A DNA stretch of 11,665 nt from contig NW_008705561.1 of NCBI RefSeq assembly GCF_000186865.1, forward strand, positions 2,282,975 through 2,294,639, in the 5' to 3' direction. Both the position numbers and the translations under genes were made by a program. The notes under the pieces are model-generated. The model was not told where the DNA came from. It worked only from the letters and a program-made list of their open reading frames with translations, and made no database searches. The DNA comes from Aureococcus anophagefferens (taxonomy: Eukaryota; Sar; Pelagophyceae; Pelagomonadales; Pelagomonadaceae). Below, piece after piece: positions 5,885-11,665 of the stretch (position 1 is the stretch's first letter; every line of letters begins with the position of its first letter).

Positions 5885-6865
5885 GAGCAGCTCCGCCGCG
5901 AGCGCGGGCGGGACCGCGAGCGCGACCGCGAGCCCCATGGCCGTCGCGCCGCCCGCGGCGTGGGCGACGACGCGGGCCCGCGTATCGTCGTCGGCGAGGG
6001 CGACGACCTTGACGCCGCTGCGGAAGACGCGGAGCGTCGCGGGCGCGTCGCGCGAGAAGTCGGGCGACCGGCGGTCGAGGTAGCGGCCGCAGGCGTCGGC
6101 GAAGTCCTCGGGCGACACGAGGCCCGAGGCGCCCCGCGCGCGGTTGAAGCGGCACCAGAGGTCCGTGAGCGTCACGCTCTTCGCGGCGCCGGCGCCGAGG
6201 AGTTTTGAGGCGAACGCGGCCGCGGCGTCCGCCAGCAACTTCCCGTCGCCCGCGTCGACGGCCGCGGCGTCGTCGTCGGCGACGCGCATGGCGCCGAGCT
6301 GCCGCGCGGCGCCGAGGGCGGCGTCGTCGCCCGACGCGCGGTCCGCGCGCGCCTGGTACTTTTTCAGCATCGAGACGACGGCCGACGCCTCCGCCATGAG
6401 CGCGCGGACGTCGTCGCGCGTCTCCGCCGCCAGGGCGCCGGCCTCGTCGCGCTTCGCGCGCCGCTTCCTCGCGAGGCCCGCGATGCCCGCGGTCTGCGTC
6501 GTGAAGCCGCTCGCGGTCCGCCGCCGCGCGGCGACGAGCGCGCGCTCGCAGGCTTTGGCGAACGCGTCGCGGCGGAACGCGTCGCGCGCGTCGAAGGCGC
6601 AGGTGCCCGCGGCGCCCTGGAGCTCGACGGTGAGCCGCGCCTTCTTCAGGAACCGCTTCCGCTCGCCGACGGTCACGCGCACGACGCTGTCGAGGGCCAT
6701 GCCGCGCGCGGCCCGGCCGTCGTCGCAGAAGACGACGCCGGACGCCGACAACCGCAGGACGCCGCGCTGCCAGTCGTCGTTTGCGGTTTCGAGCTTGCCC
6801 GGGGTCTCGTAGAGCGCCGGCTCGGCGGCCCAGCGGGCCAGGGTCGAGGCGTCGAGCTGCTCCAT
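5786..6865 (-). CDS. VPS36: ESCRT-II subunit VPS36
   Basis: A 359-residue intronless gene, close to the usual length (human VPS36 is about 386). ESCRT-II (VPS22, VPS25, VPS36) acts on endosomes in sorting ubiquitinated membrane proteins into multivesicular bodies. The N-terminal 110 residues (GVLRLSASGVVFCDD, FLKKARLTVEL) fit the PH-like GLUE domain that binds phosphoinositide and, in animals, ubiquitin. From about 126 (AGIAGLARKR) the EAP30/winged-helix region follows. VTLTDLWCRFNRARG (231-245), LVSPEDFADAC (249-259) and LRVFRSGVKVVAL (278-290) match the conserved core, and HDGALCRDKSSAGLAFYPNA (332-351) is the typical VPS36 end. I chose M at 6865 because the frame upstream is low-complexity. 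It diverges from the V-ATPase gene across 167 bp. Its last 100 bp are duplicated at 2581-2680. Confidence 0.93.
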   Translation of the reverse strand: MEQLDASTLARWAAEPALYETPGKLETANDDWQRGVLRLSASGVVFCDDGRAARGMALDSVVRVTVGERKRFLKKARLTVELQGAAGTCAFDARDAFRRDAFAKACERALVAARRRTASGFTTQTAGIAGLARKRRAKRDEAGALAAETRDDVRALMAEASAVVSMLKKYQARADRASGDDAALGAARQLGAMRVADDDAAAVDAGDGKLLADAAAAFASKLLGAGAAKSVTLTDLWCRFNRARGASGLVSPEDFADACGRYLDRRSPDFSRDAPATLRVFRSGVKVVALADDDTRARVVAHAAGGATAMGLAVALAVPPALAAELLADAEHDGALCRDKSSAGLAFYPNAFATRGVAA

Positions 6866-7032
6866 CGGCAGTGGAAAATCGGCACGGTCGGCTTTCTCGC
6901 CTCTCCGGTGGCTGCGAGTGTGTCGCCGTCGTCGACCGCAGCTCGGGCGCGTACACAACCGCCGCCCCCGGGGCTTGCTTCGAGTCGATCCGCGCGGCGC
7001 CTCGACGCGCCGGCGCTCTCCGGGCCGCCACC
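6866..7032. promoter_or_regulatory. Shared VPS36 / V-ATPase E promoter region
   Basis: The 167 bp between two divergent start codons must hold both promoters and both leaders. No TATA box or other known element is evident. The last nine bases before the V-ATPase ATG (GCCGCCACC, 7024-7032) match the animal Kozak optimum exactly, consistent with efficient initiation at 7033. Both genes serve the endosome/vacuole system, so shared control would make sense, but this is inference. Confidence 0.5.
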
Positions 7033-7710
7033 ATGTCGGGCGGGACGAACCAGATCCGGCAGATGGTGAACTTCATCCTCCAGGAGGCCCACGAGAAGGC
7101 CAACGAGATCCGCATCAAGACGGAGCACGACTTCAACATCGAGAAGCAGATGCTCGTCCACAACGCCAAGCTCGCCATCGCCGAGGACTACAAGCAGAAG
7201 GACCGCGAGCGCGAGGTCTCGGAGCGCATCGCGCGGTCGACGGCCGTCGGCGACGCGCGCGTGACGAAGATGAAGCTGCGCGACGACCTCCTCACGAAGC
7301 TCGTGACGACGGCGAAGGAGTCCGTCGCCGGCGTCGTCCAGACGCCGGCCTACCCGGAGCTCGTGAAGAAGCTCGTCGTCCAGGGGTTGATCAAGATCGA
7401 GGAGGACGACGTCGAGGTCCGCTGCCGCGCCGCGGACGTGAAGATCTGCGAGTCCGTCGTCGCCGAGGCCGCGGCCCTCTACGCCGAGACCATCAAGGCC
7501 GCGACGGGCCAGGTCGTCAAGCCCAAGGTCAAGGTCAACGCCGACCCGAAGAAGATGCTCCCGGACCACAAGTGCTGCGGCGGCGTCATGCTCACGGCCT
7601 GCCACGGCCGCATCGTCTGCGACAACACGCTCGACGCGCGCGTCGCCCTCGTCTACGACGAGCTCCTCCCGACCATCCGCGAGCAGCTCTGGGACGCCGC
7701 GAAGAAGTAG
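7033..7710 (+). CDS. ATP6V1E: V-type H+-ATPase subunit E
   Basis: A 225-residue intronless gene, the usual length for this subunit. Subunit E pairs with subunit G to form the peripheral stalks that join the catalytic V1 head to the membrane V0 ring of the proton pump on vacuoles, endosomes and Golgi. The N-terminal half is the long charged helix typical of the family (QIRQMVNFILQEAHEKANEI, then FNIEKQMLVHNAKLAI, residues about 7-50). The C-terminal half folds as a globular domain and includes GGVMLTACHGRIVCDNTLDA with the conserved GG-V and DNTL positions, and ends LLPTIREQLWDAAKK. The start at 7033 is supported by the Kozak match and by the conserved N-terminus. The frame is open for 84 codons upstream, but that part is Arg/Ala-rich and overlaps the VPS36 start. 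Confidence 0.96.
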   Translation: MSGGTNQIRQMVNFILQEAHEKANEIRIKTEHDFNIEKQMLVHNAKLAIAEDYKQKDREREVSERIARSTAVGDARVTKMKLRDDLLTKLVTTAKESVAGVVQTPAYPELVKKLVVQGLIKIEEDDVEVRCRAADVKICESVVAEAAALYAETIKAATGQVVKPKVKVNADPKKMLPDHKCCGGVMLTACHGRIVCDNTLDARVALVYDELLPTIREQLWDAAKK

Positions 7711-7941
7711 GGCCCCCGCCGGCGCGTGCGGGGTCCTAAGGAGCGCGGAATCTGCTCGCGGAATCTGCGTCGCCTCCGGGACGCGGGCGTCGCGAGCCCG
7801 CGCCCGGCGAGCCCGAGGGCTCCCACGCCAGCAGGCGCGGCGACGGGCGTCGCGGCGCGCGGCGAGCCAACTTGCGAGCCAGGGGAGCCAGCCAGCCAAT
7901 AGGCAGCCCGCTTTCGACGGCGCTACCGACGACTCCGCGTC
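7711..7941. promoter_or_regulatory. Intergenic region upstream of the LRR gene
   Basis: Together with the 24-bp repeat that follows, this fills the 362-bp gap between the V-ATPase stop and the LRR start. It should contain the V-ATPase 3' end and the LRR promoter. A CCAAT box candidate lies at 7896-7900 (GCCAGCCAATAGG). Several GCGAGCC-type short repeats occur at about 7791-7880. No gene was recognised. Confidence 0.35.
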
Positions 7942-8061
7942 GAGGTCGACCGCCTCCGCGCCGCCGAGGTCGAGCGCCTCCGCGCCGCCGCGGTCGAGCG
8001 CCTCCGCGCCGTCGAGGTCGAGCGCCTCCGCGCCGCCGAGGTCGAGCGCCGCCTGCCCGAG
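7942..8061. repeat. 24-bp tandem repeat, about five units
   Basis: Units begin at 7942, 7966, 7990, 8014 and 8038. The consensus starts GAGGTCGAGCGCCTCCGCGC; the first four units differ by one or two bases and the fifth diverges after 12 bases. The array ends 11 bp before the ATG of the LRR gene. In frame with 7942 it reads as an E-V-E-R-L-R-A-A octapeptide, which would be a plausible charged helix. In the LRR gene's own frame it reads R-R-R-G-R-A-P-P. No start codon supports either reading, so I leave it as a repeat in the leader. Confidence 0.85.
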
Positions 8062-8072
8062 GCGCCTCGAGC

Positions 8073-9710
8073 ATGGCGCTCGCGGCCATGGCGACGCCGG
8101 TGCCGTTCCTGCGGGACATCGAGAAGGAGGGGCGGCACCAGGACTTCCGCGCGGGCCAGGGCGTGGCGGCCAAGGAGAAGAAGCACATCGACGACCGGCG
8201 GCGCGAGCTCGAGGGCGAGAGCGACAGCGACTACGGGAGCGACTACAGCGACAGCAGCAGCGACGACGACAGCAGCGACGAGAGCGACGAGAGCGACTAC
8301 GCGGACTACGCGGACGACGCGGACGGCGACGACGAGGAGAAGTCCGACGGGGAGGAGACGAAGGAGCTCGCCGGCGCCGCGTCGACGCTCGCGCCGCTGA
8401 AGACGCGCCTGACCTACCGCGAGAAGATCGAGATGTGGCGCGCGCGGAAGCGCAAGGCGCGGCGCCACCCGACCCTGGTCTACTACGAGAAGCTCCTGGC
8501 CAAGGAGCAGGCCAAGGCCAACTACCTGGCCAAGGAGCGCGAGGAGATCGCCGAGTACAACAAGATCAAGGCGCGGGAGAAGTACGACAAGGACCAGCAG
8601 GTGAAGGAGTTCCTGCTGTCCGTGCAGTCGAACGACTGGGCGCGGTACCAGAAGATGTGCGTCCAGCGCCAGAAGGAGCTGGACAACACGACGCAGCGCA
8701 TGCGCCTCTTCGAGCGCTGGGACCTGCAGCGGGGCGTCGAGGAGAAGCGCGAGCGCGCCGAGGCCGCGCGCCTCGCGACGGAAAAAGCCGCCAAGGAGGC
8801 GGCGCGGCTCGCGGCCGAGGCGCGCGAGGCCAAGGCCGTCGCGGCGGAGGCGAGCCGCGTCGCCGACGAGCGGCTCACGCAGGAGACTCTAAAGTACATG
8901 CGCGTCGCGGGCACCATCGCCGGCGTCAACGCGCCCGAGGCCGAGGAGCCCGGCGTCGCCCGGGAGACGGACGCGGCGCTGACGCTGCGCGTGCGGCCCG
9001 GCGCGGACGCCGCGCACCCCGACCCCGCGAAGAAGGACGACGCGAAGCGGGCGCCCGCGAAGGAGGACCTGCGGGAGAACATGGACTACATGGTCACGAA
9101 GGACGCGGCGGGCGACCGGAAGAAGAAAAATGTGCCGTTCTTCACCGTCGAGCTCCGGCGCTTCCGCAACGTCACGACGATGAAGGGCGAGAAGCTCGGC
9201 CCCACGGGCGCGAAGCAGCTCGTCAAGGAGCTCATCGCCGGCGCGTGCCCGCGCCTCGCGTCGCTCGATCTCGCGTGGAACAAGATCCAGCTCCGCGGCG
9301 TCGCGGCGCTCGCCGAGGGCTTCAAGCGCAAGTGCTCGCCGAACCTGAGCCACCTGGACCTCCGCGCCAACTACCTGACGCCGTCGGCCGTCGACGAGCT
9401 CGTGGCCGCGCTCGCGCTCGGCGGCGTCAAGCTCCGCGTGCTCGACCTCCGCGCGAACCTGCTCGCGAACGACGGCGCGTGCAAGGTCGCGTCGACGGCG
9501 CTCGCGGGCGGCTTCGAGACCCTCGAGGAGCTGTGCCTGCAGAACAACGACATCCGCCAGCGGGGCCTCTTCGCGCTCTACCAGGCGTTCACGGCCGACG
9601 CCAAGGAAAAGCTGTTCCCGAACATCCGCGTCGTCTCCGCGCGCTACAACAAGGCGGACCCGGCGACGCTCCGCCGCATGCGGCCCTGCCCGCCCTGGCT
9701 CGCGTTCTAA
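8073..9710 (+). CDS. Acidic, coiled-coil, leucine-rich-repeat protein
   Basis: A 545-residue intronless gene. After a short N-terminus, residues about 48-95 form an acidic Ser/Asp/Glu/Tyr-rich stretch (SDSDYGSDYSDSSSDDD), rich in casein kinase 2-type sites. Residues about 110-265 are strongly charged helix, probably coiled coil (YEKLLAKEQAKANYLAKERE; later Ala/Glu/Lys/Arg repeats). A linker with Pro/Asp-rich sequence follows. The C-terminus (about 355-545) carries about five ribonuclease-inhibitor-type leucine-rich repeats: LASLDLAWNKIQLRGVAAL, LSHLDLRANYLTPSAV, LRVLDLRANLLANDG, LEELCLQNNDIRQRG and a degenerate last one. LRRs bind proteins; the partner is unknown. There is no signal peptide or membrane helix, so it is probably cytoplasmic or nuclear. 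The start could also be M6 (8088). It converges on the next gene with 17 bp between stops. Confidence 0.85.
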   Translation: MALAAMATPVPFLRDIEKEGRHQDFRAGQGVAAKEKKHIDDRRRELEGESDSDYGSDYSDSSSDDDSSDESDESDYADYADDADGDDEEKSDGEETKELAGAASTLAPLKTRLTYREKIEMWRARKRKARRHPTLVYYEKLLAKEQAKANYLAKEREEIAEYNKIKAREKYDKDQQVKEFLLSVQSNDWARYQKMCVQRQKELDNTTQRMRLFERWDLQRGVEEKRERAEAARLATEKAAKEAARLAAEAREAKAVAAEASRVADERLTQETLKYMRVAGTIAGVNAPEAEEPGVARETDAALTLRVRPGADAAHPDPAKKDDAKRAPAKEDLRENMDYMVTKDAAGDRKKKNVPFFTVELRRFRNVTTMKGEKLGPTGAKQLVKELIAGACPRLASLDLAWNKIQLRGVAALAEGFKRKCSPNLSHLDLRANYLTPSAVDELVAALALGGVKLRVLDLRANLLANDGACKVASTALAGGFETLEELCLQNNDIRQRGLFALYQAFTADAKEKLFPNIRVVSARYNKADPATLRRMRPCPPWLAF

Positions 9711-9727
9711 AGCGACTCGGGGGGACC

Positions 9728-10729
9728 TTACTTCCCGAGGGGGGGGACGACGATCGCGGGCTTGTCCACGACCTTCCCGTCGAGCGCGACGGCGACGCGG
9801 CGGCCGAGCGGCGGCACGACGCTGTTGAGCCCCTTGAGGCTCGTGCCCGTGGCGGCGAGCCACGCGGCGTCCCGCGCGGCCTGTTCGACGCGCGGGGCCA
9901 TGGTCGGGAGCGCGGCCACGGCCGCCTCCGCCTCGAGCTCGGCCTCGACGCTCTTGCGCTGCCTCCGGAAGAAGCTGAGGGCGCTGGCCTTCTTGACGGG
10001 TGGTGCGACGACCGGCGCCACGGGGTCGAGGGCGTTGGCCTTGACGGCCTCGAGCGCGCGCCCGACCGTCGGCGCGACGCGGCCGGCGGCCGGCGCGGCG
10101 GCGGGGCTTCCGAGCGCGCGCGCGCCGCGCCTCGCGAGCACGGCGCCGGAGTAGACGGCGAGGAGGGCCGACAGGTCGAGGAGCGCGACGCCCGAGCGGT
10201 AGGCGAGGGACGGCGGCCGGGCCCAGGTCAGCAGGAAGAGCGCGGCCATCTGGCACGCGGTCTTCAGTTTCCCGCTGAAGCCGACGGCGACGGCGTCGCG
10301 CGCGCCGCGCGCCGCCATCCACTCGCGCAGCGCCGAGACGCCGACCTCGCGGCAGACGATGACCGCCGCGGGCACCGCGACGTCGACGCCGAACCGCGCC
10401 GAGAGCATGACGAGCGTCGCCGACACGAGCACCTTGTCGGCGACGGGGTCGAGGAACGCGCCGAGCGCGCTCTCGCAGCGCCAGCGCCGCGCGAGGTAGC
10501 CGTCGAGGCCGTCGCTCACGCTCGCCACCGCGAAGGCGCCGGCGGCGACGTTCGGCGCACCGCCGGGCGTCGCGAGCGCCGCGGCGACGACGGGCGCCGC
10601 GGCGAGGCGCGCGGCCGTCAGCGCGTTGGGCGTGGCGCGCTGCCAGGGTTTGATCGCCGGTTTCAACGGCTCGAGCGCATGGGCGCACGCGACGGTGCAC
10701 GCCGCGATGGCGAGGATGGCACGGCTCAT
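9728..10729 (-). CDS. pgsA: Phosphatidylglycerophosphate synthase, probably organellar
   Basis: A 333-residue CDP-alcohol phosphotransferase. Residues 73-98 carry the full catalytic motif D-x2-D-G-x2-A-R-x8-G-x3-D-x3-D (SDGLDGYLARRW ... ALGAFLDPVADK). CREVGVSALREWMAARG and FSGKLKTACQMAA are typical of PgsA, so the reaction is CDP-diacylglycerol plus glycerol-3-phosphate to phosphatidylglycerophosphate, the step before phosphatidylglycerol. The N-terminus MSRAILAIAACTVACAHALE looks like a signal peptide; in stramenopiles this can lead a bipartite plastid presequence, although Leu replaces the usual Phe after the cleavage site. Bacterial PgsA is about 180 residues, and here residues about 205-333 are an Ala/Pro-rich extension without a recognised domain, containing VVPPLG twice. 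I chose M at 10729 because the longer start at 10882 nearly reaches the next gene and buries the signal peptide. Confidence 0.9.
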   Translation of the reverse strand: MSRAILAIAACTVACAHALEPLKPAIKPWQRATPNALTAARLAAAPVVAAALATPGGAPNVAAGAFAVASVSDGLDGYLARRWRCESALGAFLDPVADKVLVSATLVMLSARFGVDVAVPAAVIVCREVGVSALREWMAARGARDAVAVGFSGKLKTACQMAALFLLTWARPPSLAYRSGVALLDLSALLAVYSGAVLARRGARALGSPAAAPAAGRVAPTVGRALEAVKANALDPVAPVVAPPVKKASALSFFRRQRKSVEAELEAEAAVAALPTMAPRVEQAARDAAWLAATGTSLKGLNSVVPPLGRRVAVALDGKVVDKPAIVVPPLGK

Positions 10730-10886
10730 TGTGCGATCCTGTTGCGCGCTTACATAAGCGACGTGGATCGCGTCAAGGTCTGTCTTGAACCTCTCATTGA
10801 CCCTTGTTGCTGTTGGCGCTGATGAGGGCTGCCCATCGATCATGACCGCGACCTCGGTGCCCGCGTCCCCGCCGTAAACCATAGCG
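10730..10886. promoter_or_regulatory. Shared pgsA / membrane-protein promoter region
   Basis: This 157-bp gap separates two divergent start codons and must serve both genes. A 14-bp palindrome CGCTTA-CA-TAAGCG (10747-10760) lies 17 bp from the pgsA start and could be a protein-binding site. No TATA box was seen. The region is less GC-rich than the genes beside it. Confidence 0.4.
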
Positions 10887-11624
10887 ATGCCGCGCGACGA
10901 GACCTACCTCGAGGTCTACGAGGACGACAGCCTCATCGACGGCGACGACGACGAGTTCGCGGCGCCGCGGCGCGTGCTCCAGCGCGACTACCCGCGGTCG
11001 TCGAGCGGCTGCGAGTGCCGCTGCTGCGCCGCCTGGTGCCAGAGCGCGGGGCGCGCCGCCCTGTCGCTCGTCGTCTTCGCGACGTCCGTCGCGCTCTGCG
11101 TGCTCGGCGGCGTCTTCGTCGGCGTCGCCGTCGAGCTCAAGTCGTCGGGCGCGGCGGCGGCGCTCGCGCCGACGACGGAGCTCGGCGCCGCGACGCTCGC
11201 CCTGGCCGTCGCGGGCCTGCTGGAGCTCGCCAACGGCGGCCTGGCGCTCTGCGGCGTCTGCTGCCGCGAGCCCTGCGGCTGCTCGCTCGCGCTCGCGTCG
11301 TTCCTCACGACCCCCGCGGCGGCGCTCGACGTCGCGCTGGCCCTCGAGGTCGCCGCGCGCGCGGCGCCCCTCGCCGCCGCCGTCGCCGCCGCGCGCCGGA
11401 GCGCCGGCGGCGACTTCGGCGACGACGACGCCGTCGCCGGCGCGACGCGCGGGCTCCCGCGGGAGACGGCGATCCGCTGGCTCGCGCTCGGGTTGCTCGG
11501 GGCTTTGCTGCTGAACGTCGTCCGCCACCGCGCCGCCGCGGGCCTCCGGGCCTTGCATCCTCCTACGGGGGGGCCACGGACGACGACCTCGAGGAGCGGC
11601 GAAAGCGGCGCGAGGACGCGCTGA
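10887..11624 (+). CDS. Four-helix membrane protein, function unknown
   Basis: The frame from ATG 10887 to TGA 11622-11624 encodes 245 residues. An acidic N-terminus (YLEVYEDDSLIDGDDDEF) and a Cys-rich patch (GCECRCCAAWC, 41-51) precede four hydrophobic segments at about 57-82, 97-123, 132-160 and 197-213. The Cys patch beside the first helix could be palmitoylated. The layout recalls tetraspanin-like proteins, but the last loop is short and there is no CCG motif, so I do not assign that family. After the seven-G run at 11567-11573 the tail turns into Arg/Thr/Ser-rich sequence. The neighbouring frame instead reads TDDDLEERRKRREDALTIRH and stays open to the window edge. One more G would join the two, so the true C-terminus probably lies outside the window. 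Confidence 0.65.
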   Translation: MPRDETYLEVYEDDSLIDGDDDEFAAPRRVLQRDYPRSSSGCECRCCAAWCQSAGRAALSLVVFATSVALCVLGGVFVGVAVELKSSGAAAALAPTTELGAATLALAVAGLLELANGGLALCGVCCREPCGCSLALASFLTTPAAALDVALALEVAARAAPLAAAVAAARRSAGGDFGDDDAVAGATRGLPRETAIRWLALGLLGALLLNVVRHRAAAGLRALHPPTGGPRTTTSRSGESGARTR

Positions 11625-11665
11625 CGATCCGCCACGGAAGACGAAGTACGCGGACAGAACGCGCG

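Noticed and set aside
5197..6208. Plus-strand repeat proteins through the minisatellite
   Set aside because: All three frames are open for the same trivial reason and then run antisense to VPS36; no evidence favours one of them.
6781..7032. 84-codon N-terminal extension of V-ATPase E
   Set aside because: The family starts at MSGG-type N-termini, the ATG at 7033 has a full Kozak context, and the extension would overlap the VPS36 start.
6673..7899. Minus-strand frame opposite V-ATPase E
   Set aside because: It overlaps the strongly conserved subunit E on the other strand and is Asp/Leu/Val-rich shadow sequence.
8889..10700. Long minus-strand frame of about 600 codons
   Set aside because: Arg/Ala-rich shadow of the LRR and pgsA genes with no recognisable motif.
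8435..10822. Long plus-strand frame of about 795 codons across the LRR and pgsA genes
   Set aside because: Low-complexity Arg/Ala/Gly translation crossing two well-supported genes on opposite strands; openness is due to GC-rich codons.
1..11665. tRNA, rRNA or CRISPR arrays
   Set aside because: No cloverleaf-like or rRNA-like segments were noticed, and the repeats present are head-to-tail minisatellites without spacers.

Overview
The window looks like nuclear DNA of a GC-rich, gene-dense eukaryotic alga. A pelagophyte such as Aureococcus, or a close stramenopile, is my best guess. Reasons: the core genes are eukaryotic (ESCRT-II VPS36, V-ATPase subunit E); intergenic gaps are very short; most genes lack introns; a CDP-alcohol phosphotransferase carries an N-terminal presequence; and the one clear intron has the structure of a transposon-derived 'introner', a class described from Aureococcus and Micromonas. 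The species is inference, not read from a marker gene.

Layout, left to right. (1) 1-783 (+): 3' part of an unrecognised gene with one TPR-like hairpin, interrupted by a 199-bp introner-type intron (279-477). (2) 874-1648 (+): an orphan protein with a Lys/Ala/Pro-rich tail, which needs a one-base frame change near 937-939 to join its ATG to the main body. (3) 1811-2086 (-): a small secreted or plastid-type protein with an acidic tail, preceded by a perfect 33-bp tandem duplication. (4) 2581-2680 (-): a detached copy of the last 100 bp of VPS36. (5) 2695-5133 (-): a secreted MACPF/perforin-like protein whose MACPF domain is split by ricin-type lectin repeats and followed by an EGF-like module. 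(6) 5244-5705: an 11-bp minisatellite. (7) 5786-6865 (-): intact VPS36. (8) 7033-7710 (+): V-ATPase subunit E, head-to-head with VPS36 over 167 bp. (9) 7942-8061: a 24-bp tandem repeat in the leader of (10) 8073-9710 (+): an acidic, coiled-coil, leucine-rich-repeat protein. (11) 9728-10729 (-): phosphatidylglycerophosphate synthase, convergent with the LRR gene over only 17 bp. (12) 10887-11624 (+): a four-helix membrane protein, head-to-head with the synthase and probably running on past the window after a G-run frame problem.

The part most worth a second look is 2581-5884. The MACPF gene and the minisatellite lie between two direct copies (97 of 100 bases identical) of the VPS36 3' end. This suggests a roughly 3.1-kb cassette that landed at the end of VPS36 and duplicated the target, leaving VPS36 intact and giving the MACPF gene a borrowed 3' end. 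VPS36 and the V-ATPase subunit both serve the endosome/vacuole system and share a promoter region. The remaining genes have no evident common pathway.
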